Origin: Solirubrobacter deserti
GTDB taxonomy: Bacteria > Actinomycetota > Thermoleophilia > Solirubrobacterales > Solirubrobacteraceae
Assembly: GCF_003344625.1 (NCBI RefSeq)
Contig: NZ_QPKJ02000001.1
Coordinates: 558,001 to 622,000, forward strand
Direction of reading: 5' to 3'
Length of the DNA: 64,000 nucleotides
The translations under genes and the position numbers were made by a program. A model generated the notes under the pieces. The model worked only from the letters and a program-made list of their open reading frames with translations. It was not told the DNA's origin and searched no databases. Below, one piece after another: positions 46,101 to 54,336 of the stretch. Within the stretch, counting starts at the first letter, position 1. Every line of letters begins with the position of its first letter.

Positions 46101-49100
46101 TTGACGAGCTCAAGACGGTGTCGCAGCAGGCGGGCTACGAGAGCGAGGCCGACCAGGTCCTCACGACGACGTTCGCCTACGACCTGGACGGCAACCAGAT
46201 CACGGTGACCGCGCCCGGGGCACGGCGCGGCCCCGGCGGCGGTCTTCGCACGCAGGTCACCGAGCGCCGCTACGACGGTGCCGGGCGGCCGTTGATCGTG
46301 ATCGAGGGGAGCAAGCACACTGGCGACCAGGAAGACGCCGCCTTTGACGATCGCACCGTGACGGTCATGGAGTACGACCTCTCGGGCAACCTGCGCCGGG
46401 TCGTCAATCCGAGGGGGGCACCGAACCCCGACAACATCAACCTCGACAACCCGGGCGCGGCGCTCGCGGCCCTGACCAACGACGACGGCTCCTCGATCCC
46501 GCCCGTGGGCAGCAATCCGCCGGCCACCGCCGCCACGTATCACGCCACGGTGTTCTCGCTCAACGAGGACAACCATCTCCGCTCGACCTGGCTGCCCGTC
46601 GGCGCCAACAGCACCAACGACAGCGAAGACGACGTGCAATGGCGCTCGATCGTCGAGCGCGATCAGCGTGGCCGGGTGAAGTGGATCGACGCCCCGTACC
46701 GGAGCACGACGGCCAACCGCGCGCGCACCGGCTACTACTACTACGACAACGGCTGGATCCGGGAGTCGACCGACGAGTACGTCGTCGACCCCAACGAGGA
46801 CGACGATGACGACGGCCTCCGCGAGGGCGCGTACACGTACGACTTCGACAAGCGCGGCCTGCAGGTCAAGTGGGACGCGGAAGGTCCGCGTAGCGTCACG
46901 CGCCACTACTACCCGAACGGCCAGCTGCTGCGGCGGATTGCCACCGGCGATGACACCGGCCCGCGGCGCTACAGCTACGGCTACAACCGCAACCGCTCGA
47001 CGATCAGCATCCGGCAGACCAATGACGGCCGCGAGACGCACAGCGTCTACGACGTCGCCGAGCGCCTCACCGAGGTCAACGAGGTCGACACCAACGACAG
47101 CTGGGACGACGACAAGGACACCTTCTACGACTACGACGCGGACGACAACATCACCGTCCGCAAGACCGACGGCAACCTCGGCACCAACCCGGCGTACTCC
47201 GGCGGCAAGACGTCGACGTTCGAGTACGACTCGATCGGCCGCGAGCGCAAGGTCACGGTCGACACAAGCAACCAGGCGGACCGGATCACCCGTACCACGT
47301 GGTGGCCGGCCGGCCGCAAGGCCAACGTGCTGCGCCAGAACGGCGAGGTCTGCCAGCGCACCTACTTCGACACCCAGGGCCGCGTCACCGCGCGTGGCCG
47401 GACCACCAACGCCGATGAGCGCGGCTGCGAACACGCGGAGACGAACTACCGCTACTTCGAGTACGACGGCAACAGCAACCGCAAAGACGAGTACCGCTGG
47501 AGCAATGCCACTCCGCCGACGAGGGTGTTCTACAACCGGCACGAGTACAACTCGCGCAACCAGCTCGTCTGGTGGAAGCGTGGCGTCGACGCGCGGCCGG
47601 TCGACCGCCCGCATCCGGAAGCCGACGAGCCTGTCGTGGGCTCCGAAGTCAAGTACAAGCTCAACGGCGCCGGCGCCACTACCCAGATCCGCGACGAGCG
47701 GGCCAACAACCACGTCATCGAGACCGACTTCGACGTGGTCGGCTATCGCCTGAAGACAGCGCGCTATCAGGACACGCGGATCAACAACAACGCCGAGCAG
47801 ACGCAGTACTTCAAGTACGACTCCGCCGGCAACCTGGCCTGCTCGAGCAGCACCGACAGCAGCAACAACGTCGACAACTGCGCGGGCGGAACCCGCCTCC
47901 GCTACGACGGGTTCAGCCGCCTCACCTCCACCGAGGGCGCGAGCACCGACAAGCGCTACGAATACGACGGTCTCGACCGTCGTGACAACGAGTGCGTCCG
48001 CGCGACGTCCGGCTGCGCCTCGGGGACGACGCGCGAGCACAGCTACGTCGGCATGACCGAGCAGCTCTCGCGGACCCGCGACCCGAGCGACAGCAACGAC
48101 ACGGTCAACACCTACGACTACGACTCCGCACTCGGGCGCATCGGCCAGGCCAGCGACGACGCCGACCAGAACCGGCACGACTACCACAGCTACTTCACCG
48201 ACCCGGCCAACGGCAACGTCATCGGACTCGAGGACCCAGCGGGCACGATCGACCCGGACGACCGCTACGACCTGAATCCGTACGGCGAGCAGGAGAATCC
48301 CAACAGTCCGAGCGTCGAGGCGGGCGAGAACCCGTTCCGGTTCCAGGGCCACCACTACGACGGCGGCATCCGCGCCTATGACATGCAGGCTCGGTCCTAC
48401 CTGCCGTCGATCGGCCGCTTCAGCACCGCGGACCGCTTCGAGGACGCCCTCGGGGACTTCGCGCTCCAGTCCGATCACCTGACCCAGGAGCGCTACGCCT
48501 TCGGCGCCGGCAACCCCGTCAACCGCGTCGAGTTCGACGGCCACCGGGCCGCCGACGGCGACTGCACCGGGATGACGGACGGCAAGGGCGGCTACCGCAA
48601 CTGCAAGGCACGGCCGCCGGCGCCCACCGACACCCCCCCGCAGCCCAATCCCCCAGATCACGGACCCGGCTCAGACCCGACCAACAACCCCGCGCAACCT
48701 CCAGCCTCGCCTGACGCCGGCAAGACGCCTACTGGCGGCCCGCCGCCGCGGTTCTCCCTGCGCAACATCGGCACGTCGGACTCGCCGCCGGAGGGGTACG
48801 AACTCGATCGCGACATCGAGGACGTCCACCTGACGCTCGACGGCCTCGGCCTGTTCCCGTGGCTTGGTGAGCCGGCGGACCTTGCCAACTGCGGCATCTA
48901 CGCCGTCCGCGGAAAGAAGCTCGACGCCGGCCTCTCGTGCGGAGCTGCGGTGCCCGGCCTGGGCTGGGGCGCAACGGCCGGGAAGTGGAGCAAGCGGGGA
49001 GTCGACGGCGCAAAGAGTGGTGCCAAGGTCGCTGTCGACTCGGTCCCCCCGCAGAGCGCGGGGCGGCAGCTCCTCAAGTCGTGCACTGCCATTGGCGGAC

Positions 49101-49780
49101 TGCGCTCGTTCAGCGCAACGACGGGTGTCCTGATGGCGGACGGGACGCTGCGGCCGATCTCACAGATCCGGGTTGGCGATCGGGTAATGGCCGCGGATCC
49201 CTTGACCGGCGTGCGCGGGTGGCGACGTGTGCTGGCGGTCTGGAGTCATGACGACACGCTCGTCGATCTGACGATTGGAAGCGAGCGACTGACAACCACT
49301 GAGGACCACCCGTTCTGGAACGCCACTGACGGCGAGTGGCAGGACGCCGCCGATCTCACGCCCGGCGATTCGGTCTTCACGGTCACGGGGGAGCGAATCA
49401 GCGTCGGCGGCGTGCGGCCCGAGTCTCTCCGGCAGGGGCGCGCGTACAACCTCAGCGTTGAGGATCTCCACACGTACTTCGTCGGTGAAGCCCGCGTGCT
49501 GGTGCACAACGACTCGTGCGCTGTTGAGCCCGCGTCCGACGTCCTAAGGTACGCTCCGACCCACGGCCTGAGAGCAGAGACCAGCGCGTACATGCAGAGT
49601 CTCAGCAACGACGAGCTTTTGGCGCTGGTCAACAATGCTGAGAGTCGCGAGGGCATCTTGGTGACGCCCGGCGGGAAGCTGATCGGTGGCCACCACCGAG
49701 TGGGCGAGCTGCGTCGGCGCATCGAAGGAGGAAGCTTGGATCCGAACGTGAAAGTCCGGGTGGAGACGTTGGACTACTAG
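40118..49780 (+). CDS. Rhs/YD-repeat polymorphic toxin with Hint domain
   Basis: The 3220-residue secreted protein has a twin-Arg-rich N-terminus and a hydrophobic helix (FVVVALATLAGLAAIATAGA). A Thr/Pro/Ala-rich wall-spanning stretch (about residues 55-105) follows, then an N-terminal beta domain. Two Ig-like domains sit near residues 530-740, and hundreds of YD repeats (YDANGN, YDALDR types) span about 900-2700. The Rhs core signature is around 2717-2830: NPYGEQENP, PFRFQGHHYDGGIRAYDMQA, RSYLPSIGRFSTADRFED, RYAFGAGNPVNRVEFDGH. A pretoxin-like segment (2900-2960) precedes a Hint domain (about 2997-3129) with SFSATTGVLMADGTLRPISQIRVGDR, TTEDHPFW and AYNLSVEDLHTYFVG...VLVHN. The last ~90 residues are the toxin tip, with GILVTPGGKLIGGHHRVGEL, which resembles a ParB/sulfiredoxin-like fold. 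The shell would encapsulate the toxin; Hint would release it. Confidence 0.9.
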   Translation: MFASTARRVVRWWLSRFGGEDARPTRFVVVALATLAGLAAIATAGAPVRAQRASETATPSSTAPAGTPTGTAPAATPTGTAPGVTPTASPTATPTRSAATPTPAPAAPIRRPKHSSEPNAVANRAASKTAFRTLSADAAGRLALDRFPGMVGPRRSVLERVGSPAESSRLQRPNAALLTDKQGETSALVSSAPVQSAVGSGRLAPVDLGWRASASGFSLKNPPREVAVGASAPDGARFKDGGIGFAPVGAPRAPGEIVGGSVFYANVASDVDYLVAPRTSGLEAMFVLRSQDSPERVALEYRLEPGLTVRAPLAPGRSAEIVRGETVIGATTPVRAVDAEDVPVTTRESVVDGKLVIEIAHRGAGLHYPILIDPTVYYIENAVGFFQPDLSAPVQGSNGYLQYYLNNQSGTAPGDWGEFRYEPPGSAYVVAAGGELYRYGAGYSESVLGLRDSGGSWVPGSPVAAPDGAVTVCVIYSCEEPESYDSPTNDLSYFSGTQAVFRMDVFAPTSWEDHIVFAPWLQVDDPDVPTLSAVTGASGGWVGTASRTVSATASDGGLGAIAFELVRNGTVLATTDRTDCTPGSPATGGWYPSCSSNWAASLSYSASLLPDGASTLGVRARDAAGHVSALQTWNVQVDRNAPTVSFSGSFANPVGSGSDIGITGTDSSGGSGIAKVHVSVDGVAKPSIDFSCSGGCWNSRTGYHSLDPASYSEGLHTITVRAEDAAGNLSTALTRNIYVVHPDGLNRGRFGLENFFAYESTPTGAGTAAHVNAANGNLVWHSTPVVNPGRGLSSVVNLTYNSQDRGAYVGSLIREGGTKVVGYSITSAGYLSGTVYGEAGHGFSLGISGLTRLNEPLRRLAGASADDPSTLGLTDVDGTYHEFWRVPNTNRFSAPAGVELAFRIYSTTDPARKFAATRPDGVTFFFDTEGYQTYITDRNNNTIRFDYERYSKVTGNVSDCNGSPSANLLCTKRVIRVVDPYGVQHGGAETAKRSLTISYRPGPTLPTGSHTLDIHDVQALAGPVGGRAGRISRIVDHAGRVTDFGYDADGYLTTLKQGEVVSPNGTPSTAHVRTTTLTYAGSGPNRQLASVIDPRGNDTTLAYETPAAPGAAGVKSVGMRSTSITNRRDHATAFSYDDPNRCFTATAPVNRDTKYCTDTVGRAVTITDELGTVTEMGWSTDNYMTRYEVAANRPEAAETEITYTRLGDPVTITDPLDRVTTLSYRFGTESGPTNGGLDDGTQYVTDLTSLRRPARGNTFLFPAPTVTFGLDNAGNVTSRTYAGLAPAQTEYGSYGLINWEEDEHDNRTSYSSYDANGMPTVVVDPRQNAGEAGYDGTWRYNYDPVGNLLAVTDPRGGTSATPGQPYTTSFVYDAFDRVRESWTPKCTDPSNDPDEGCPTKTWSHRLTEYDANGNPTRSTDAEGAHTDREFTAMDAVSFELAPAVNHHGEQDPAREKTSYDYDARENVTLVTSPEGSQSASVAGDHATAYEYDAIDRLVVEQRQSRGDAVKNLITSYAYDWRDNVVGVADPLANKVGDAKTNAASASAQRWLYRYDLADNRVDQIENPDASGGVPALRTFRTFDANNNLASVISPRGMTLTGPNGTAAEFTTTFQYDVHDDVTLITRGGQRTTAYARRDDGRITAITSPRGVASTTVAGDFQTAYTYDRNGDVATVTLPRAPGQVPSRAAKVKYGRNAVGDPIDIKDPRGNDEANGTPAPPAHYFSNRFYDTGELRWTDRPSWWTVEPGGQPEVRERTPDEWLLFDGSRPQLPQGPGDFGKVTGMPLPDLLPMAGGTELRYDGEMRLESVVDVAGKVIDLRRDDLGRIKGIEYPYKADDSSTTSVDEEVRIPAEFGFDRNGNLVMSEDGEGEQTVTEFDQFDRWVKRTSPGALTDGGDPDDDPLPTGGFLEEVTEATWDENGNQTVFENARNNATTSTYDAVDRLRSVKDPLDHVTTYDYDANGNQTCERMPRGNTSTSTTCAAGDFTTIRDYTRFDELKTVSQQAGYESEADQVLTTTFAYDLDGNQITVTAPGARRGPGGGLRTQVTERRYDGAGRPLIVIEGSKHTGDQEDAAFDDRTVTVMEYDLSGNLRRVVNPRGAPNPDNINLDNPGAALAALTNDDGSSIPPVGSNPPATAATYHATVFSLNEDNHLRSTWLPVGANSTNDSEDDVQWRSIVERDQRGRVKWIDAPYRSTTANRARTGYYYYDNGWIRESTDEYVVDPNEDDDDDGLREGAYTYDFDKRGLQVKWDAEGPRSVTRHYYPNGQLLRRIATGDDTGPRRYSYGYNRNRSTISIRQTNDGRETHSVYDVAERLTEVNEVDTNDSWDDDKDTFYDYDADDNITVRKTDGNLGTNPAYSGGKTSTFEYDSIGRERKVTVDTSNQADRITRTTWWPAGRKANVLRQNGEVCQRTYFDTQGRVTARGRTTNADERGCEHAETNYRYFEYDGNSNRKDEYRWSNATPPTRVFYNRHEYNSRNQLVWWKRGVDARPVDRPHPEADEPVVGSEVKYKLNGAGATTQIRDERANNHVIETDFDVVGYRLKTARYQDTRINNNAEQTQYFKYDSAGNLACSSSTDSSNNVDNCAGGTRLRYDGFSRLTSTEGASTDKRYEYDGLDRRDNECVRATSGCASGTTREHSYVGMTEQLSRTRDPSDSNDTVNTYDYDSALGRIGQASDDADQNRHDYHSYFTDPANGNVIGLEDPAGTIDPDDRYDLNPYGEQENPNSPSVEAGENPFRFQGHHYDGGIRAYDMQARSYLPSIGRFSTADRFEDALGDFALQSDHLTQERYAFGAGNPVNRVEFDGHRAADGDCTGMTDGKGGYRNCKARPPAPTDTPPQPNPPDHGPGSDPTNNPAQPPASPDAGKTPTGGPPPRFSLRNIGTSDSPPEGYELDRDIEDVHLTLDGLGLFPWLGEPADLANCGIYAVRGKKLDAGLSCGAAVPGLGWGATAGKWSKRGVDGAKSGAKVAVDSVPPQSAGRQLLKSCTAIGGLRSFSATTGVLMADGTLRPISQIRVGDRVMAADPLTGVRGWRRVLAVWSHDDTLVDLTIGSERLTTTEDHPFWNATDGEWQDAADLTPGDSVFTVTGERISVGGVRPESLRQGRAYNLSVEDLHTYFVGEARVLVHNDSCAVEPASDVLRYAPTHGLRAETSAYMQSLSNDELLALVNNAESREGILVTPGGKLIGGHHRVGELRRRIEGGSLDPNVKVRVETLDY

Positions 49781-50226
49781 TGGCCGGGTCTCCGCCCATT
49801 CCGCCCGGCGCCGCCGTTGAGAAGGGAGATCCGGATTTCTGCCTAGCCGTGATCGACCGCAGCCAACTCGCTGTGCTTGAGCAGGAGGCTCAAGCAGCGG
49901 GTTGGCCGGCTCGGTGGGGCTCCGCAGCGGCTCTCGAACGTCAGGTTGGGCTTGGCCCCGTCTACGTCCGGCCGATCGTTCGGGAGCGTAGGGACGAGTC
50001 TGGTCTGGTCCTGGCATACCGCTGTCTCGTGCTGTTCAGATCGGCGTCTGATCAACGGCCGATTGTCATGACGCTCGATGTCGGGGCCAGCTCTCTGCGA
50101 TCTCTCGACGTCGTTGAGTTGCAAACGAACGCCGGACGCGCGGCGCTGGACATCTTCTCGCTGCTGCTGCGCGTGACCGATGTTTCGCCGCATGATCTCG
50201 GTGGACTTCCAACGCCGTCGACATGA
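49780..50226 (+). CDS. Putative immunity protein for the Rhs toxin
   Basis: The 148-residue cytoplasmic protein starts with a GTG that shares one base with the Rhs TAG stop, the typical position of a cognate immunity gene. It has no signal peptide, membrane helix or recognised family. The middle is beta-rich (GPVYVRPIVRERRDESGLVLAYRCLVLF, IVMTLDVGASSLRSLDVVEL) and the end helical (ALDIFSLLLRVTDVSPHDLGG). Its codon use is less GC-biased than that of flanking genes, as is the toxin tip, which fits an exchanged toxin/immunity cassette. The function is assigned by position only. Confidence 0.65.
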   Translation: MAGSPPIPPGAAVEKGDPDFCLAVIDRSQLAVLEQEAQAAGWPARWGSAAALERQVGLGPVYVRPIVRERRDESGLVLAYRCLVLFRSASDQRPIVMTLDVGASSLRSLDVVELQTNAGRAALDIFSLLLRVTDVSPHDLGGLPTPST

Positions 50227-50871
50227 TGGTGTGCGACCGAATACGGGCGCTGGTGAGTCGCCAGCGTCCGCAGTCCGATGGTGAAACGCCAGCGGTGTGC
50301 CGAGCGACGTTCGGAACCGTGCTCGCGAACTCCGCGAATGTCTGCGGCGTTCGTCGTCGAGGAGCGCAAGTTGTGTGGGGCGCCCCAGTCCGTACAGTGC
50401 CTGCTGGGTCTTGCGGGCGACCCTCGGCCACCATAAACGCACGTGGCTACGACACTCGACCGCCCCGACCGGCCGGATGATGGCCGGCCGTGGGCGCTGT
50501 ACGAGGGTGATCGGATGCTGGGCCAGGGGGTGCGCGAGGCGCGCACGGCGGGCCAGCCCTGCAACACCCGCTGTCCGTGGCGGTCACGATGTTGGTCTAC
50601 CGCGGGTGCTCGACATAAGCGACGACGCCACCTACATCTCGAAGGGCTCCTCGGCCGCGACCTCGACGACATGTCTCGTTGCTGTCGGCCGCGCGCGGCG
50701 CGTCGAAGGCCTCAGCGACACGAGCCCGCTGCCGCCGCGCCGGCCAGCCCTGAGAGGCGACCGGCTCTGACAGTGACGGCGTCGTCCCGCGCCGGCTCGA
50801 CGGCCGGACGGCTCGCGGTCGGCGACAAGACCGCTCCATGCGCGCCGCGGCGCCGGACTCCGCCCGAGACG
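50227..50871. other. Intergenic region without a supported gene, possibly decayed
   Basis: Short open stretches occur on both strands, but none has a convincing start, length or codon pattern. A short run beginning at the GTG at 50443 (TTLDRPDRPDDGRPWALYEG) looks gene-like for about 35 codons, and nearby frames give SVAVTMLVYRG and DISDDATYISKG. This could be one decayed gene broken by frameshifts. Base composition is mixed. Confidence 0.4.
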
Positions 50872-50901
50872 ACGAAAGCCCCGGAGATCCGGGGCTTTCG
50901 T
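50872..50901 (-). terminator. Hairpin terminator of the tRNA-Gly transcript
   Basis: ACGAAAGCCCCGG and CCGGGGCTTTCGT form a perfect 13-pair stem around the loop AGAT, starting five bases past the tRNA 3' end. A GC-rich stem with a T-containing 3' arm fits a factor-independent terminator, although a long T-run is absent. Confidence 0.75.
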
Positions 50902-50905
50902 GAGG

Positions 50906-50979
50906 AGCGGATGAAGGGACTCGAACCCTCGACCTTCTGCATGGCAAGCAGACGCTCTAGCCAACTGAGCTACATCCGC
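50906..50979 (-). tRNA. tRNA-Gly (anticodon GCC)
   Basis: The minus strand folds as a cloverleaf. The acceptor is GCGGATG paired with CATCCGC, the D-arm has AGCTCAGTTGG, and the anticodon stem TCTGC/GCAGA encloses the loop TTGCCAT (GCC reads GGC). The T-arm is GAGGG-TTCGAGT-CCCTT. The discriminator base is T, as expected for glycine tRNA. The 3' CCA is not encoded (CCT follows), so it must be added after transcription. Confidence 0.93.
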
Positions 50980-51030
50980 GCGGTGGGCGTCGAGTATAGC
51001 CGCCCTTAGGAGCTCTTCCAGGGCGGCCAG

Positions 51031-51036
51031 TACATT
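51031..51036 (+). promoter_or_regulatory. -10 element of ftsH (leaderless)
   Basis: TACATT ends six bases before the ATG at 51043, and no Shine-Dalgarno sequence is present. The transcript should start at the A of the start codon. Confidence 0.55.
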
Positions 51037-51042
51037 CATTTC

Positions 51043-53046
51043 ATGGCGGACTCCCCAACCGAGCGACGGCCCCGGACTCCGTTGCCCCCGCGGCAGGACG
51101 GTAAGCCCCCGGCGCAGCGGCCCGGGAACCAGCCCCAGGGGCGCGCGCCGCGGATGCCCGGCGGGCGCAACTTCTGGATCATCGTCCTCAGCCTGCTGGT
51201 CCTCAACTACGTGCTGATGGCCGTGTTCTCGCCCGGGCAGAAGCCGAGCGTGACGATCCCGTACAGCAGCGCGCAGGGCGCGCCCGGCTTCACGCAGATG
51301 GTCGACCAGGGCAAGGTCGCGCGGGTGAAGATGGAGGGCGCGACGGTCACCGGCGAGTTCAAGCAAGAGCAGCGCTATCCGGACGCCGAGGCCGAGCCGG
51401 CGAAGAACTTCGACACGGAGCTGCCGACGCCGGTCGTCTACGACGGAACGGCGCTGCTGGACCAGCTCAACGAGAACAACGTGGAGATCACGGCCACGCC
51501 GATCAACGACGGGCGCGGGTTCTTTACGTCCCTGCTGCTCGGGTTCGGCCCCGTGATCCTGCTCGTGTTCCTGTTCATCTGGCTCTCCCGCCGCGCCGCG
51601 GGCGGCCAGATGGGCGCGCTCGGCCAGTTCGGGCGCTCGAAGGCGCGCCGCGTGGAGGGCGACCAGACGAAGGTCACGTTCAACGATGTCGCGGGCATCG
51701 ACGAGGCCAAGATGGAGCTCACGGAGGTCGTCGACTTCCTCAAGAACCCGCAGAAGTACCAGGCGCTCGGCGGGCGGATTCCGCGCGGCGTGCTGCTCGC
51801 CGGCCGCCCGGGCACGGGCAAGACGCTGCTCGCGCGCGCCGTCGCGGGCGAGGCGGGCGTGCCGTTCTTCTCCATCTCCGCGTCGGAGTTCGTCGAGGCC
51901 ATCGTCGGCATCGGCGCGTCCCGCGTCCGCGACCTGTTCAAGCAGGCCAAGGAAGCGTCTCCGGCGATCATCTTCATCGACGAGCTCGACGCGATCGGCC
52001 GCCAGCGCTCCTCGGGCGGCGGTCCGTTCTCCGGCGGCAACGACGAACGCGAGCAGACGCTCAACCAGATCCTCACGGAGATGGACGGGTTCGAGACGGG
52101 GGACACGGTGATCGTGCTCGGCGCGACCAACCGCCCCGAGATCCTCGACGCCGCGCTGCTGCGCCCCGGCCGCTTCGACCGGCGCGTGACGGTCCCGCCG
52201 CCGGACAAGGAGGGCCGCAAGAAGATCCTGCAGGTCCACACGCGCAGCCTCCCGCTCGACCCGGACGTCGACCTCGACGACATCGCCGCGATCACGCCCG
52301 GCATGGTCGGCGCGGACATCGCGAACCTGTCCAACGAGGCGGCACTGCTCGCGGCGAGAAGAGGCCACGCGAAGGTCCAGCGCGTGGACTTCACCGACTC
52401 CCTCGAGAAGATCGTGCTCGGCGCGCCGCGCGGCATCGTGCTCTCCGAGGAGGAGAAGCGCCGCACCGCGTACCACGAGTCCGGCCACGCCATCGTCGGC
52501 ATGCTCACGCCGGGCGCGGACCCGGTGCGCAAGGTCTCGATCATCCCGCGCACGATGTCGCTGGGCGTGACGATCTCCAGCCCCGACTCCGAGCGCACGA
52601 ACTACGACGTCGACTACCTCACGGGCCGGATCAAGGTCGCCCTGGGCGGCCGGATCGCGGAGGAGCTGGTGTACGGCTCGATCTCCGCGGGCGCGGAGTC
52701 CGACATCCAGCAGCTCACCGGGATCGCGCGTCAGATGGTCGGCCGCTGGGGCATGAGCGAGGCCGTCGGCCCGATCGCGGTGATCCCGTCCGACGCCCAG
52801 GGCCCGCTGCTGCCCGGCGTGTCCGAGGTGTCCCAGGCCACGCAGCAGCTGATCGACTCCGAGGTCAAGCGGATCGTCGACGAGCAGTACGCGCAGGTCG
52901 TCACGCTCCTCGCCGAGAACCGCGACAAGCTCGACAGCCTCACCGAGCGCCTCCTGGAGGAGGAGACGCTCGACATGGATGACGCCTACGCGGCGGCCGG
53001 GCTCACCGCCCCGCGCGCGCCGGTCGACGTCCCGCTGAACGCCTGA
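51043..53046 (+). CDS. ftsH: ATP-dependent zinc metalloprotease FtsH
   Basis: The 667-residue membrane AAA+ protease degrades membrane and soluble proteins. A Pro-rich cytoplasmic N-terminus precedes TM1 ([19 protein letters not shown]), an extracytoplasmic domain and TM2 ([18 protein letters not shown]). The AAA domain has Walker [14 protein letters not shown], Walker [12 protein letters not shown], and the SRH ending [10 protein letters not shown]. The peptidase domain has HESGHAIVG (zinc and catalytic Glu). Two variations stand out: Walker A has Arg where FtsH normally has Pro (GPPGTGKT), and the pore loop reads FVEAIVG instead of the usual FVEMFVG. The normal partners tilS/hpt/folE are not adjacent, so it may be a secondary paralogue. 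Confidence 0.94.
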   Translation: MADSPTERRPRTPLPPRQDGKPPAQRPGNQPQGRAPRMPGGRNFWIIVLSLLVLNYVLMAVFSPGQKPSVTIPYSSAQGAPGFTQMVDQGKVARVKMEGATVTGEFKQEQRYPDAEAEPAKNFDTELPTPVVYDGTALLDQLNENNVEITATPINDGRGFFTSLLLGFGPVILLVFLFIWLSRRAAGGQMGALGQFGRSKARRVEGDQTKVTFNDVAGIDEAKMELTEVVDFLKNPQKYQALGGRIPRGVLLAGRPGTGKTLLARAVAGEAGVPFFSISASEFVEAIVGIGASRVRDLFKQAKEASPAIIFIDELDAIGRQRSSGGGPFSGGNDEREQTLNQILTEMDGFETGDTVIVLGATNRPEILDAALLRPGRFDRRVTVPPPDKEGRKKILQVHTRSLPLDPDVDLDDIAAITPGMVGADIANLSNEAALLAARRGHAKVQRVDFTDSLEKIVLGAPRGIVLSEEEKRRTAYHESGHAIVGMLTPGADPVRKVSIIPRTMSLGVTISSPDSERTNYDVDYLTGRIKVALGGRIAEELVYGSISAGAESDIQQLTGIARQMVGRWGMSEAVGPIAVIPSDAQGPLLPGVSEVSQATQQLIDSEVKRIVDEQYAQVVTLLAENRDKLDSLTERLLEEETLDMDDAYAAAGLTAPRAPVDVPLNA

Positions 53047-53994
53047 TCAACCCAGCGCGGCGCGGCCGCGCTGCACGCCCGTCTCACCCCGCGCGAGCCG
53101 CTCGCGCGGGGCGTCGAGCAGCAACCCGTCCTCGTTGAGGTAGTCGCGCCACGTGTGCGCGGGCTTGTAGCCGATCAGCCGCTCGGCCTTGGCGTAGGAG
53201 ATCCCGCCGGCGTCCGCACGGGCCAGCTCGCCGACCGCCACCGCCTCACCGAAGTGGTGGGCGATCAGCTCGCGCAGCGGCCGCCCGGTGCCGTTGTCGG
53301 CCGAGACGACGTACAAGGCCTCATGACCCGCCGTCCGGGCCTCCGCGGCCAGGCGCAGGCCGTGCGCGAGGTCGTAGATGTCGATGTAGCTCCAGAACGA
53401 CTCGCTGGGCGGCGCGCTGAACGGGTCACTCACCCAGGGCTTCAGGGAGCGCTCGTAGTTGCCCTCCCACTGCACCCAGGACGGTCGGATGGACACGGCG
53501 GTGACGTCCGAGCGGGCGACCATCGCGTCCATCAGCTGCTCGCCGAACACCTTCGCGAGCGCGTACGGGTCCTGCGGGCGCGCCGGCACCGACTCGTCGA
53601 TCGGCGCGGCGGCGGCGTGGAACGGCCGCTCGGCGAACGCCATCCCGGTCACGGTCTCGCTGGAGACGTTCACGACGCGGTCCACGCCCATCCGCACGGC
53701 GGCCTCGGCCACGTTGAACGTGGCCATCACGTTGTTGCGGAACACCGTCGAGCCGACGTTGCGCGTCGGCTCGGGCAACGCGGCGCAGTGGATGACCACG
53801 TCGGCGCCGCGCACGACCGCGAACGCGTCGCCCGCGTCGGTCAGGTCGGCCTGCACGTAGTGGGCGCCGAAGTCGCCGCCCTCGTAGACCGGGGCGACGA
53901 CGTCGCAGCCCGTCACCTCGTGGCCGGCCGCGATCAACTCGTGGATCGTCGCCGCGCCCACCTTGCCGTGGGCGCCGGTGACCAGGATTTGCAT
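53047..53994 (-). CDS. NAD-dependent epimerase/dehydratase family protein
   Basis: The 315-residue extended SDR has the N-terminal TGAHGKVGAATIHELIAAGH (NAD-binding glycines), DLTDAGDAFAVVRGADVVIHCAALP, and VVNVSSETVTGMAF (catalytic Ser/Thr). DPYALAKVFGEQLMDAM has Tyr and Lys of the YxxxK motif. A C-terminal substrate domain includes YVVSADNGTGRPLRELIAHHFGE. The class includes UDP-sugar epimerases and uronate dehydrogenases; the substrate is unknown. Its stop is directly after ftsH (convergent). Confidence 0.88.
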   Translation of the reverse strand: MQILVTGAHGKVGAATIHELIAAGHEVTGCDVVAPVYEGGDFGAHYVQADLTDAGDAFAVVRGADVVIHCAALPEPTRNVGSTVFRNNVMATFNVAEAAVRMGVDRVVNVSSETVTGMAFAERPFHAAAAPIDESVPARPQDPYALAKVFGEQLMDAMVARSDVTAVSIRPSWVQWEGNYERSLKPWVSDPFSAPPSESFWSYIDIYDLAHGLRLAAEARTAGHEALYVVSADNGTGRPLRELIAHHFGEAVAVGELARADAGGISYAKAERLIGYKPAHTWRDYLNEDGLLLDAPRERLARGETGVQRGRAALG

Positions 53995-54004
53995 CCCGCG
54001 TGTA

Positions 54005-54269
54005 CTACCAGTCGCGGACGACGAACACCGCGTAGGCGAACGCCAGCGCCCCCACCAGGCCCGCCACGACCGGGATCTGCGTCCCCGCGACGGCCGCGAA
54101 CGTCGCGTGGCCGGTGGCCGCGTAGGCCGTCGCGGCCAAGCAGCTCGGACGCGCACAGGCCGATGCACAGCCGCCCGAAGATCTCGGGGGCGCCGAGATA
54201 CGGCAACGTCAGCCAGGCGCCGAACGTCAGGTAGATCGTGAGCCCGATGGCGAGCTCCATGCCCACCAT
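54005..54269 (-). pseudogene. Small membrane protein gene interrupted by a frameshift
   Basis: MVGMELAIGLTIYLTFGAWL and TLPYLGAPEIFGRLCIGLCA then SELL in one frame are completed by AATAYAATGHATFAAVAGTQ and IPVVAGLVGALAFAYAVFVV then RDW-stop in another. Joined, they give an ordinary protein of about 87 residues with three to four membrane helices. The break is at 54136-54140, where one extra base (A on the plus strand at 54138/54139) shifts the frame. It is either a recent mutation or a sequencing error. The family is unknown. Confidence 0.65.
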
Positions 54270-54336
54270 GGTTGCGCGGTCGGACCGATGACGCAACGTT
54301 CAATCGTCCCGCGGGTTCAACCGATCTAGAACGCAG

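Noticed and set aside
46900..47600. Repeated YDxxGN-type stretches as possible mobile repeats
   Set aside because: They are the YD repeats of the Rhs protein and are too diverged at DNA level to be a mobile element.
42128..48661. A 2177-residue open frame antisense to the Rhs gene
   Set aside because: Composition (Val/Arg/Asp/Ala repeats mirroring YD codons) shows it is a shadow of the GC-rich repeat gene; the plus strand has a clear Rhs protein.
50906..50979. An integrated element using tRNA-Gly as attachment site
   Set aside because: No integrase gene and no repeated tRNA 3' end are visible in the window.
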